Shown piece by piece: positions 30,262 through 38,945 of a DNA stretch of 41,771 nt (position 1 is its first letter; each line of letters begins with the position of its first letter). Origin of the DNA: Thermoactinomyces mirandus (lineage in GTDB: Bacteria; Bacillota; Bacilli; Thermoactinomycetales; Thermoactinomycetaceae); assembly GCF_013868055.1 (NCBI RefSeq), contig NZ_JACEOL010000065.1:1-41771 (forward strand), given 5' to 3'. The position numbers and the translations under genes were made by a program. Under the pieces are notes generated by a model. It searched no databases and had not been told where the DNA came from. It was given only the letters and a program-made list of their open reading frames with translations.

Positions 30262-31654
30262 GGTTTTTCCTCCTGCTCCTGTATTTTTTGCATGCCGAAA
30301 TGAAACGCTTTGCCATGGCCGGGTTGGATGCGAAATGAAGATGGGTATAACCGGCCAGCAGATTTTCACTTGCATATCCTTCCCGCCGTTTTCCCGATCG
30401 TCCGCTTGTTTCATAAGCCGAAGTGCGGTTTTTCGTTTTCCAGATCAGTGTCGAGTAGTGAAACTCATGCCCGCGTGCTTTTTCGCCCCGCTTGAGCAGC
30501 AGATTGTCAGTAACGGCCTCCACTTCCCGGTAACCAAGCGCAGACAGCCCGTCTTTCATCCGGACAACTGCCGGAATTACACCAGCCATCGGTCTGGTGT
30601 TTCCTTCCCGGTCGATGATCACTTCGGTAAGATACATATACCCTCCGCATTCCGCACAGGTCGGCATTCCCTCTCCTATCTTCCGGCGGAAGGAGTCTTT
30701 CACTCCGCTATTCCCGGACAATTCCCGCACAAACTCTTCCGGAAATCCTCCCCCGATATACAACCCATCAGCTTCCTCAGGCACGTGTTCTCCCCGAAGA
30801 GGGCTGAAAAATTGCAGACGGGCCCCGCCATGTGCCAGCAATTCCAGATTTTCCGGATAGTAGAAATTGAAAGCGGCATCCCGGGCCACAGCGATGGTGA
30901 CTTCTTTTGCCGGTACATAATTGGCAAACAGTTGTTTTTCCGGCATTTCCAGCCGGGGGGCTTTGCTGGCAAGAGATTGCAGCCGGTCCAAATCAATCCC
31001 TTTTTCAATAAGCACTGCCAATCTTGCAAACAGAGAATTGGTTTCTCCCCGCTCAATTGCCGGAATTAAACCGAGATGACGCTCCGGGATGCTGATGGAT
31101 GGATCGCGGGCAATCCATCCCAACACCGGGATCCCGCACTCCTGTTCGATGGCAGCCTGGACGAGACGGAAATGGCCTTCGCTTCCCCCCCGATTGGCTA
31201 TCACCCCGGCGATGGGCACGGCCGGATTGAGGAGTTGGTAACCTTTCACCACTGCCGCAGCACTGCGCGCCATGCTGTCAATATTGATAACAAGAATGAC
31301 AGGGCTTTGCAGCATGATGGCGATCTCCGCCGTACTACCCCTGTCGCTGAGGGGGCCTTTGCCGTCGTATAGCCCCATCACCCCCTCAATAATGGAAATG
31401 TCCGCTCCCCTGCTGCCCCTTAGAAAAATCTCTCTCATGGTATCCGGTGCCAGCATCCATGTATCCAGATTACGGGAAGGTCGCCCAGTGACGGCGGTGT
31501 GGTAACCGGGATCAATATAATCCGGTCCCGCCTTGAATCCCTGCACTTCAAGCCCCCGTTTTCCAAATGCCGCCATCAGTCCGAGGGTGACAGTTGTTTT
31601 GCCCACTCCGCTGCCCGCCCCGGCAATGACAATCCGCGGCCGGTCTTCACTCAT
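30251..31654 (-). CDS. cbiA: Cobyrinate a,c-diamide synthase CbiA
   Basis: A 467-residue ATP- and glutamine-dependent enzyme that amidates the a and c side chains of cobyrinic acid. The P-loop is AGAGSGVGKTT (11-21), GADISIIEGVMGLYDG follows, and the C-terminal glutaminase has its cysteine in CAECGGYMYL. EFHYST near the end is also conserved. The start overlaps the cbiG stop by 8 nt. Normal length; no unusual features. Acts in the cytoplasm as first of the two amidotransferases. Confidence 0.94.
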   Translation of the reverse strand: MSEDRPRIVIAGAGSGVGKTTVTLGLMAAFGKRGLEVQGFKAGPDYIDPGYHTAVTGRPSRNLDTWMLAPDTMREIFLRGSRGADISIIEGVMGLYDGKGPLSDRGSTAEIAIMLQSPVILVINIDSMARSAAAVVKGYQLLNPAVPIAGVIANRGGSEGHFRLVQAAIEQECGIPVLGWIARDPSISIPERHLGLIPAIERGETNSLFARLAVLIEKGIDLDRLQSLASKAPRLEMPEKQLFANYVPAKEVTIAVARDAAFNFYYPENLELLAHGGARLQFFSPLRGEHVPEEADGLYIGGGFPEEFVRELSGNSGVKDSFRRKIGEGMPTCAECGGYMYLTEVIIDREGNTRPMAGVIPAVVRMKDGLSALGYREVEAVTDNLLLKRGEKARGHEFHYSTLIWKTKNRTSAYETSGRSGKRREGYASENLLAGYTHLHFASNPAMAKRFISACKKYRSRRKNHEQ

Positions 31655-32762
31655 TCTCCCTCACTCCCCTCAAAGGCGGATGCGGAACCAGGGCGACGGA
31701 TATCGTCACATTGCCCGACTTTTTCTTGGGCAGGAGCAGTTCTTTCGCCCCTGAAGATAACAGGGCCGCCGGCTCGCTCACACCGTATGCTCCCGTATAG
31801 CGGTAAACCGTTGTGGACGGATTGGAAAGCGGAACCGTATTCAGTTCTGCGGAAGAATACACATCCATTCGCCAGTCGTATTTCCGGGACAAGGCAACCA
31901 GACCGGGTTCATCTTTCTTCAAGTCAATGGTGGCAAGGTTGCGGACGCTTTTTATGGAGAGATTCCGTTCGGCAAACGTCTCTGTTACGACCTGCTCCAA
32001 CTCTTCCAGAGCCGTCCCCCGGTTGCAGCCAATCCCGATTACCAGTACTTTCGGACGATATAAAACTCCGTTTTGCAAAAAGCGCCCGGCTTCAGCAAGA
32101 CTCAAACTGCGATGCGTAACGACAAGTGCAGCATCAAATTCACGCTCCCACGCCTCACTGGTTGAAGAGACAACCTGGATATGATCGGGCAGCGGCCGGT
32201 CACTGGTCCACCAGCCGGGTTCACCCGACTCCTGGATGATGAGTACTCTTTCTTCATTTACTACCGCCGCGCTTACCGGAGTCACCCGTTCGAAATTTTC
32301 CAATTCCCAGCCAAACTGGCTGCCGAACAGGTCAACCGGGATCGTCTCTTGCACATCGGAAGCAGTGGTGATCACCGGACGCGCATCCAGGATCTGAGCG
32401 AGGCGTCGCGTCAACTGGTTGGCTCCGCCCAGATGGCCGGACAACACGCTGATCACCTGTTCCCCCCGGTCATCGATCACCACCACGGCAGGGTCTGTTT
32501 TTTTATCTTTGAGCAAAGGGGCGATCAGGCGCACCACCGCCCCGAGAGAAATAAAGAAAATCAAACCGTTGTACCGCCAAAACAGATCGGGGAGAATCTG
32601 CCGCACCGATCCGGAAAAAAGAACTATCCCCCGTTTTTCTTCATCGCTCCGGGCAAACTTGTCCGGATAAAAAAGAACCGAACCAGGGAGCTCCCGAACA
32701 AGGCGGCGAGCCATTTCCACACCGTGCCTGGTAATGGCGACCACTGCAAGCGTTTGGCTCAT
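31647..32762 (-). CDS. cbiG: Cobalt-precorrin-5A hydrolase CbiG
   Basis: A 371-residue protein of the anaerobic pathway that opens the delta-lactone of cobalt-precorrin-5A and releases acetaldehyde. The N-terminal domain opens AVVAITRHGVEMARRL and has LSGHLGGANQLTRRLA; the C-terminal domain has IGIGCNRGTALEELE, NLATIDLKKDEPGL and VSEPAALL. All are CbiG hallmarks, and the enzyme is specific to cobalt-early routes. It overlaps the cbiF stop by 4 nt (ATGA) and cbiA by 8 nt. Confidence 0.93.
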   Translation of the reverse strand: MSQTLAVVAITRHGVEMARRLVRELPGSVLFYPDKFARSDEEKRGIVLFSGSVRQILPDLFWRYNGLIFFISLGAVVRLIAPLLKDKKTDPAVVVIDDRGEQVISVLSGHLGGANQLTRRLAQILDARPVITTASDVQETIPVDLFGSQFGWELENFERVTPVSAAVVNEERVLIIQESGEPGWWTSDRPLPDHIQVVSSTSEAWEREFDAALVVTHRSLSLAEAGRFLQNGVLYRPKVLVIGIGCNRGTALEELEQVVTETFAERNLSIKSVRNLATIDLKKDEPGLVALSRKYDWRMDVYSSAELNTVPLSNPSTTVYRYTGAYGVSEPAALLSSGAKELLLPKKKSGNVTISVALVPHPPLRGVRENE

Positions 32763-33556
32763 GAGTTTCTTTCCCCTTTGCGACAGCCATGTGTAAAGGA
32801 TGCATCGTAAAGTTTGGAGCGAAATGTTTCGCCCCGTTCGTGAAGATGGGGATCAAGCGCCCATCCGGCCAAAATCATGGCATGGTTGCGGATGCCGGCT
32901 TTTTTCATCTCCTGGTCCAGATTTTTCAGGGTGGAGCGTACAATCTTTTGCTCCGGCCAGGTTGCTTTGTATACGGCAGCAACCGGCGTATCCTCAGACC
33001 AACCCGCCTCCAGCAGTTCGTTAACCACTTTTTTGGTCAAAGCAGCGCTTAAAAACAGGGCAAGGGTGGTCTGATGGGCCGCCAGGTCTTTCAGTTTTTC
33101 CTTTTCCGGAACAGGCGTTCTGCCTTCAGCCCTGGTAAGGATCAGTGTCTGCGTCAGTCCGGGGATGGTCAGTTCCGCTTCCAATAAGGCACTTGCCGCA
33201 AACACCGAACTGACGCCGGGGATAATTTCAACGGGAATGTTTTCCTTTTTCAGCAAAGCCATCTGTTCAAAAATGGCGCCATAAACAGACGGATCGCCGG
33301 TATGTACGCGGGCCACGCTTTTCCCGTGACGTACATGATTTGCCATAAGACCGACAATCTGTTCCAGATCCATGCCCGAACTTTTGCATACGGTGGCTTC
33401 CGGATGGACCCGGGCCATCAGTTCATCGTTGACAAGCGAATCGGTATACAAGATCACATCGGCATTTTGCAAAATGCGCCTCCCTTTTACGGTAATCAGC
33501 TCCGGATCACCCGGCCCCGCCCCCACAATGTAAACTTTTGCTTCCAACCGGCTCAT
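32759..33556 (-). CDS. cbiF: Cobalt-precorrin-4 C11-methyltransferase CbiF
   Basis: A 265-residue SAM-dependent methyltransferase of the tetrapyrrole methylase fold. KVYIVGAGPGDPELITVKGRRIL is the N-terminal signature, ARVHTGDPSVYGAI the central SAM loop, and VEIIPGVSSVFAASALLEAELTIP the conserved second block distinguishing C11 methylases. Overlaps with both neighbours are 4 nt. The C-terminal 20 residues are basic and unconserved. Confidence 0.93.
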   Translation of the reverse strand: MSRLEAKVYIVGAGPGDPELITVKGRRILQNADVILYTDSLVNDELMARVHPEATVCKSSGMDLEQIVGLMANHVRHGKSVARVHTGDPSVYGAIFEQMALLKKENIPVEIIPGVSSVFAASALLEAELTIPGLTQTLILTRAEGRTPVPEKEKLKDLAAHQTTLALFLSAALTKKVVNELLEAGWSEDTPVAAVYKATWPEQKIVRSTLKNLDQEMKKAGIRNHAMILAGWALDPHLHERGETFRSKLYDASFTHGCRKGERNS

Positions 33557-34257
33557 TTTCTCACCACCATCAGTGTCAGGTATCCCGGATTCTGTCCTTT
33601 CAGCTGGGCCACACTTTTCCAGACCACTTCCTGATCAGAAGTAGCTTTGGAAACAACCATCGCCCTGTCGTCCAGATCTAATTCCTCCAACAGGTCAATA
33701 ATCATGTCGAGCACTTTCGCCACTTTGAGAAATACAACCGTATCATGTCCGGCAAGTGCTTTTCTCATCGCCTCCCGGTCTTTTGTAGCGGGAATGATGG
33801 CAATTTGTTCATCGCCGTCAGCCAGATCCACATTCAGACAGGAAGCGGCGCCACTGATCGAAGAGATCCCCGGAACGGAGGAAATTTTCACCTCGGGATG
33901 CAGTGCCTGCATTCTCCGGTTTAAATGGATAAAGGTGCTGTACAAAAGAGGATCGCCTTCGGTGACAAAAACCACATTTTTCCCCTGTGAAAGCCGCTCC
34001 CAGATCGCTTCAACCGTCCGGTTCCATTCCCGTTCCAATATTTCCGGATCTTGCGTCATGGGAAAGACAAGCCCCAACATTTCTTTTTCCCTGGGATCAA
34101 TATAAGTTTGGGCAATAGACAAGGCATAGCTTTTCTCACCCTTTTTCTTTTTCGGGTAAGCAATTACCGGCGATTCCTTTAACAGCCGCAAAGCTTTCAA
34201 CGTAACCAGTTCCGGGTCACCCGGCCCCATTCCGATTCCGTAAAGTTGTCCGATCAT
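33553..34257 (-). CDS. cbiL: Cobalt-precorrin-2 C20-methyltransferase CbiL
   Basis: A 234-residue tetrapyrrole methylase. LYGIGMGPGDPELVTLKALRLL, FVTEGDPLLYSTF and SVPGISSISGAASCLNVDLADGDEQIAIIPA identify the C20 methylase: the long block after PGISS with 'LADGDE' is typical of CobI/CbiL. It performs the first methylation after cobalt insertion. The ATG overlaps the cbiET stop (ATGA, 4 nt). Confidence 0.92.
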   Translation of the reverse strand: MIGQLYGIGMGPGDPELVTLKALRLLKESPVIAYPKKKKGEKSYALSIAQTYIDPREKEMLGLVFPMTQDPEILEREWNRTVEAIWERLSQGKNVVFVTEGDPLLYSTFIHLNRRMQALHPEVKISSVPGISSISGAASCLNVDLADGDEQIAIIPATKDREAMRKALAGHDTVVFLKVAKVLDMIIDLLEELDLDDRAMVVSKATSDQEVVWKSVAQLKGQNPGYLTLMVVRK

Positions 34258-35498
34258 CCCCGTCCCTCCAATCTCTCCTTATTTCGTTTCCCTGTAATAA
34301 CATAAACCGGATTGAGCCCTTCAAAACGGGTCATCTCCAGAATCGGCCTGCTTCTTGCTGTCTGCAGGAGGGTAATTCGCACGGAAAATCCTTCTTCCTT
34401 CAAACCTTCCTTTGCCCTTGCCAGGGTTTCCAACGCTGCGGCATTGACAACAATGCGGCCGTCGGGTTTGAGGCGGGAACAACAAACCTGAAGAATCTGT
34501 CGCAACTCACCGCCGCTTCCGCCAATGAAAACAGCATCCGGGGCTGGCAGCGAATTCAGCCCATCCGGAGCCTTGGCATGAATCACTGTAAAATCCGTGC
34601 GGAATTTCTTGCGATTGGACTCAATATTGACCAGATCTTCTTTGTTTTTTTCCACTGCAAACACCTGGCCCAATGGTGCCAATCTGGCCGCTTCTACGGA
34701 AACAGCCCCGGACCCCGCCCCGATATCCCAGACAACGCTGTTTGGGCGCAAACACAATTCAGACAAACTGAACACACGCACTTCTTTTTTGGTAATCAGC
34801 CCTTTTTCCGGCTTTCGCTGAAAAAACTCCCCATCTTCAATTCCCAGACACCAAGAGGGGACTGTTGCCTCTTTTTTCCATCTGAGGATGACGACATTGA
34901 GCGGGGAAAACTGCGCATCCGCCAACTCATCCAATTCCCACCAGCTGCATCTTTCGTCAGCACTGCCCAGATTCTCAGCCACAAACGCCTGATATTCTGT
35001 CATTCCAAACTGAAGCAAATATCTGGCAATCACACTTGGCGAACAGGTCTCATCGGTAAGCAAGGCCACCATTTTCTGCCCGTCAATGCGCTGCGCCAGC
35101 CCCCTGATCGGCCGACCGTGCAAACTTTCGATCCGGGCATGCTGCCAACTTTCTCCCATGCGCGCAAAAGCCAGCTGGATGCAACTGAGATGCGGATGAA
35201 CCTCCACCCGTCCCGACCCCAGCCTGCAGATGAGCAAACTGGCAATCCCATAAAAAAAAGGGTCCCCCGATGCCAGGACAACAATATTCTTCTCGCTGCT
35301 GAGCTGTTCCAATTGTTCCAATACCGGAGTGAGTTCCCCGCAGATAAGAATCCGCCTGCCCGGATGATCAGGGAAAAAGGCGAGTTGCCGCTTTCCGCCT
35401 GCCAGTACATCCGCCTCTTCTATCCACTCCAGGTAGCGGGGAAACAAACCGTTCCGTCCATCTGCTCCGATTCCAATCACCTTGATCCGCTTAGCCAC
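34254..35498 (-). CDS. cbiET: CbiET fusion: cobalt-precorrin-7 C5-methyltransferase and cobalt-precorrin-6B C15-methyltransferase (decarboxylating)
   Basis: A 414-residue fusion equivalent to CobL. The N-terminal CbiE half (1-about 215) opens IKVIGIGADGRNGLFP and has VLASGDPFFYGIAS. The C-terminal CbiT half (about 225-414) is a class I methyltransferase with VVWDIGAGSGAVSVEAARLAP as SAM motif I and FIGGSGGELRQIL. The start is GTG at 35498, which overlaps the cbiD stop by 8 nt. B. megaterium has the same fusion; many other Bacillota keep the two genes separate. Confidence 0.94.
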   Translation of the reverse strand: MAKRIKVIGIGADGRNGLFPRYLEWIEEADVLAGGKRQLAFFPDHPGRRILICGELTPVLEQLEQLSSEKNIVVLASGDPFFYGIASLLICRLGSGRVEVHPHLSCIQLAFARMGESWQHARIESLHGRPIRGLAQRIDGQKMVALLTDETCSPSVIARYLLQFGMTEYQAFVAENLGSADERCSWWELDELADAQFSPLNVVILRWKKEATVPSWCLGIEDGEFFQRKPEKGLITKKEVRVFSLSELCLRPNSVVWDIGAGSGAVSVEAARLAPLGQVFAVEKNKEDLVNIESNRKKFRTDFTVIHAKAPDGLNSLPAPDAVFIGGSGGELRQILQVCCSRLKPDGRIVVNAAALETLARAKEGLKEEGFSVRITLLQTARSRPILEMTRFEGLNPVYVITGKRNKERLEGRG

Positions 35499-36597
35499 TT
35501 ATTTCCGCCCTCCCCAACCGTTCTCCGCTCAACTTCACCAGTACCGTTTCCAGTTTGATTCCGCCTTCCACATAAACGAGGCACGCCCGGCAAATTCGTT
35601 CACATAGCAAGGTAAAAAAGAGAGAATTCCCTTCCTGTTCGATCAATTGTCCGGCATGGGTGGCATTGTTCGCCTTCCGGATTCCAGCGGCCAGCGTGGG
35701 GGAAGCACCGGCTTTTTCAGCCACCTGGGCCAGAAAGTTGCAGTCGACGGTCGAGTTTCCGGAATGGGCATTCATCTCTCCCCGTGCCACTTTGGACAGT
35801 TTTCCCATCATCCCTGCCAACGTTACTTTCAGCACACCGGCCTGTTTGGCGTGCTTCAGGGCAAAGCCGATAAAATTGCCGGCCTGGACAAAAGCTTCCT
35901 CGGGAAGTTCCGGATATATTTTCTGCGCCGCTTTTTCACTTCTTCCCCCGGTCGTAAACACCAAATGCCGATTCCCGTTCGCCCCGGCTACCTGCACCGC
36001 CTGGGCCACACTGGCCCGATACGCGGCAGTGGAAAACGGAATGACGGTTCCGCGCGTTCCCAGAATCGAGATCCCGCCGACAATCCCCAACCGTTCATTC
36101 AACGTTTTTTTGGCAATCTTTTCTCCGCCGGGAACCGATATAACTACTTTTACACCACGATGGATCGCAAAGCTGGACAGCACGTCTGTTACGGCCTCGC
36201 GAATCATTTTGCGCGGGACGGGATTGATCGCCGCCTCGCCCACGGGGACCGGCAGCCCCAGTTTGGTTACTTTCCCCACTCCCGCGCCGCCGTCAAGCCG
36301 GATGCCCGGTTCATCGCTCCAGGAAACAGTGGAGACAATGCGGGCACCATGCGTCGCGTCAGGATCATCACCGCCATCTTTGATCACGCTGCATTTTGCC
36401 GATTCTTCACTTACTCTGGCCTGATCTATGGAAAATTTGGCCTTCTTCCCGATCGGCAGCAAGATCTCCACCTCCCGGGCAGCTCGCCCGGTGATCAGGG
36501 AAAGCAGGGCCGCTTTGGTGGCGGCAGTCGCACAGGCCCCTGTAGTATATCCGGAGCGCAGTTTTGTTGACTGTCTACTTTCTGCCTGCTTTTTCAT
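35491..36597 (-). CDS. cbiD: Cobalt-precorrin-5B C1-methyltransferase CbiD
   Basis: A 368-residue enzyme specific to the anaerobic pathway. LRSGYTTGACATAATKAAL (about 14-32) is the invariant opening; GGDDPDATHG, GGAGVGKVTKLGLPV, ILGTRGTVIPFS and NFIGFALKHA are further family blocks. The ATG at 36597 has AAGGAG 7 nt upstream, better than the in-frame TTG two codons earlier. A 41-nt gap separates it from cbiC, the largest gap in the inner part of the operon. Confidence 0.94.
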   Translation of the reverse strand: MKKQAESRQSTKLRSGYTTGACATAATKAALLSLITGRAAREVEILLPIGKKAKFSIDQARVSEESAKCSVIKDGGDDPDATHGARIVSTVSWSDEPGIRLDGGAGVGKVTKLGLPVPVGEAAINPVPRKMIREAVTDVLSSFAIHRGVKVVISVPGGEKIAKKTLNERLGIVGGISILGTRGTVIPFSTAAYRASVAQAVQVAGANGNRHLVFTTGGRSEKAAQKIYPELPEEAFVQAGNFIGFALKHAKQAGVLKVTLAGMMGKLSKVARGEMNAHSGNSTVDCNFLAQVAEKAGASPTLAAGIRKANNATHAGQLIEQEGNSLFFTLLCERICRACLVYVEGGIKLETVLVKLSGERLGRAEISG

Positions 36598-36638
36598 GAC
36601 CAAACTCCTTCATGGTTGACAAATCCCCGTTCAGAAAC

Positions 36639-37298
36639 TCATAACCCGTTTTGCGCCGCTTTTTCCGCCAAAAGGGAAAGAGCATTGACAATGGCCACCG
36701 CGACCGGGCTCCCCCCTTTGCGCCCCCGATTCGCAATAAACGGCACATCGCATTTCATCAACTCTTCTTTCGATTCGGTCGCTGAGACAAATCCGACCGG
36801 TACGCCGACAATGAGACCGGGTTTGGCAATTCCTTCCCGCACAAGCCGGATCAATTCCAAAAGGGCAGTCGGTGCATTGCCAATGGCAAAAATTCCTCCT
36901 TCCGCCTCTTTTACCGCTTTCCGCACGGCAATGATGGCCCGGGTCGTTCTGAGGCGTCTGGCTTCTTCCGCCACATCGGGATCTGCAATGGTAACCCGCA
37001 CATTTCCGTCAAATCGGGTGATACGCGGCTTATTGATGCCAACCTGGACCATCTGGACATCACACACTACCGTTTTCCCGCCCAAAATCGCCTTGACCCC
37101 CGCTTCCACAGCTTGCGGATGAAAAACCAGGCTGCGCCCGAATTCAAAGTCGGCGGTGGCGTGAATAACCCGTTGCACGATGGGAAACTGTTCATCGGTA
37201 AACGGATGCTCTCCCAGTTCCTTTCTGATCATCTCAAAACTCAGGCTTTCAATCGCTTGCGGTTGGGTCGTAACCGGCTGAAATGGTTTATGGTGCAT
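36639..37298 (-). CDS. cbiC: Cobalt-precorrin-8 methylmutase CbiC
   Basis: A 219-residue enzyme that moves a methyl group from C11 to C12, giving cobyrinic acid. RVIHATADFEF carries the catalytic histidine; CDVQMVQVGI, AIGNAPTALLELI and GVPVGFVSATESKEEL are family signatures. The ATG at 37298 has AAGGAG 8 nt upstream; a GTG three codons earlier would sit directly on that site. It overlaps the end of cbiJ by 11 nt. Confidence 0.93.
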   Translation of the reverse strand: MHHKPFQPVTTQPQAIESLSFEMIRKELGEHPFTDEQFPIVQRVIHATADFEFGRSLVFHPQAVEAGVKAILGGKTVVCDVQMVQVGINKPRITRFDGNVRVTIADPDVAEEARRLRTTRAIIAVRKAVKEAEGGIFAIGNAPTALLELIRLVREGIAKPGLIVGVPVGFVSATESKEELMKCDVPFIANRGRKGGSPVAVAIVNALSLLAEKAAQNGL

Positions 37299-38073
37299 CC
37301 TGTTCACTCCTTCTCAATTTCCTAAGTACCGCGACTACCTCTTCCGCAGTGGAAAAAGAAGTGCTGTAATCCAGTTTCGGCCGCGAAATCATGATTACAT
37401 CAATTCCCAGCTCCAGCGCTGATTCCACCTTTTCATCCACTGATCCGGCCTGCCCGCTTTCCTTGGTGACCATGGTCGTGATGCCGTAGTGACGGTACAG
37501 GGCCCTGTTCAGTTCCTTGCCAAACGGCCCCTGCATGGCGATGATGTTTTTCTGCCGGATTCCGAGTTCCGCGCATTTTTCCAGATTATCCCGGTTGGGC
37601 AATAAGCGGACGACCAGGCAGATTTCCGGGTCCAAGAGCAGTTTCCCTGCAAAGATATGCAGGGTTTTGCTCCCCGTAGTCAACAGGATTGTCCCCTTGC
37701 GCCGTGCTGCCTCTTCCGCCGCTTCTTCATAAGATGAAACCACGCGAATACCCGGATGATTTTTATACGGACAAACCGGGCGCTCATAGCGGATATAGGG
37801 AATCCCGCAGATCCGGGCCGCCTGGATAGCATTTCTGGAAGCTTCTTCAGCAAAAGGGTGACTGGCATCCACGACATGACTGCATCCCCGCTCCCGGATC
37901 AGACTTGCCATCTCCTGTGTCGCAAGCCTGCCCACCCTGACCGGAATGCCGGCTTTCCGCAAGCTTCCGGCCGCATTTTCAGTCACCACGGTTGCCAAAA
38001 GAGCAATCTGTTCCCGGTGCAAGCAAACAGCCAACCGGCGGGCATCGCCGGTACCGGCCAGAAACAGAACCAT
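37288..38073 (-). CDS. cbiJ: Cobalt-precorrin-6A reductase CbiJ
   Basis: A 261-residue NAD(P)H-dependent reductase of the macrocycle. LAGTGDARRLAVCL (nucleotide-binding loop) opens the protein; VVDASHPFAEEASRNA, RYERP, TTGSKTL and QGPFGKELN are CobK/CbiJ hallmarks. AAGGAG lies 8 nt before the ATG. The gap to cbiX is 27 nt. Normal length. Confidence 0.92.
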   Translation of the reverse strand: MVLFLAGTGDARRLAVCLHREQIALLATVVTENAAGSLRKAGIPVRVGRLATQEMASLIRERGCSHVVDASHPFAEEASRNAIQAARICGIPYIRYERPVCPYKNHPGIRVVSSYEEAAEEAARRKGTILLTTGSKTLHIFAGKLLLDPEICLVVRLLPNRDNLEKCAELGIRQKNIIAMQGPFGKELNRALYRHYGITTMVTKESGQAGSVDEKVESALELGIDVIMISRPKLDYSTSFSTAEEVVAVLRKLRRSEQDAP

Positions 38074-38100
38074 CAGGGCATCTCCTTTCTGCTGCCAGTC

Positions 38101-38910
38101 TTAACCATGGTGATGATGAGAATGATGGTGATGTCCCTCAGCCAATGCCTTTTCGGCCAGCTTTCTCCATGAGACTCCCGCCCCCTGCGCCACTTCTTCC
38201 CCTCTTCTCATTACAATGGGAATCAAGCCATCATCCACCCCCAGATAAGTACACAAATGCAACTCAACTTCGGGATGCCGCTCCTGAAATTGCATGACTT
38301 TTGACCGGATCCGCTTGACAAGTACACCCGTAAACAAAAGATACGGCAAAACGACAATTCTTTTGGCACCCAGGCGCATACAGCGTTCGATTCCGCCATC
38401 CAGCGACGGATCTGTCACCCCGATAAAAGAAACTTCCACCCACTTGAAGCCGGTTCTCTCCCAGAACATGCGCGCCAGCTTGTATAAATCACTGTTGGCG
38501 TACAAATCGCTGGAACCGCGGCCAACGATGAGAATGGCCGTTTGTTCATCCGGCTTCACGGCCCTTACCCGCTCTTCCAGAATGTCCAGTACGGCCTCAT
38601 CGACTTCAACGGGGCGGCCGTAGCTGAACTGGACATTTGGATATTTTTTCTGCGCTTCATGAATCGCCAAAGGGATATGAACCTTGGCATGCCCGGCAGC
38701 AAACAACATCAAGGGAATTACCATGATACGGGTTGCCCCCCGTTCCACACACTGCTTCATGCCTTGCGGAATATTCGGCGACACAAGTTCCAGAAAACAG
38801 GTTTCCGTCGGCACATCCACAACTCGTGACAATTTGTCCGTAAATCGCAGCAATTCTTCATTTCCTTCCGGGTCCCGACTGCCATGGCCAACAAACAGGA
38901 TTATGTCCAC
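38101..38910 (-). CDS. cbiX: Sirohydrochlorin cobaltochelatase CbiX, long form with His-rich tail
   Basis: A two-module chelatase of about 269 residues that inserts cobalt into sirohydrochlorin, the entry step of the anaerobic route. The first half has LFVGHGSRDPEGNEEL with the catalytic His, and MVIPLMLFAAGHAKVHIP with the second; the second half repeats the fold (ILIVGRGSSD, VVLPYLLFTGVLVKRI), giving the long CbiX form. The last residues (EGHHHHSHHHHG) hold eight histidines, a likely cobalt store. A GTG at 38910 has AGGAGG 7 nt upstream; the ATG at 38916 has only 1 nt spacing, so I prefer the GTG. Confidence 0.93.
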   Translation of the reverse strand: MDIILFVGHGSRDPEGNEELLRFTDKLSRVVDVPTETCFLELVSPNIPQGMKQCVERGATRIMVIPLMLFAAGHAKVHIPLAIHEAQKKYPNVQFSYGRPVEVDEAVLDILEERVRAVKPDEQTAILIVGRGSSDLYANSDLYKLARMFWERTGFKWVEVSFIGVTDPSLDGGIERCMRLGAKRIVVLPYLLFTGVLVKRIRSKVMQFQERHPEVELHLCTYLGVDDGLIPIVMRRGEEVAQGAGVSWRKLAEKALAEGHHHHSHHHHG

Positions 38911-38945
38911 GCCCATTCCTCCTGTCCTCTCATGTATAAAGTGGA

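Noticed and set aside
35647..36570. Long plus-strand frames opposite cbiD
   Set aside because: Shadows of the cobalamin operon caused by its higher GC content; no ribosome binding site or family signature.
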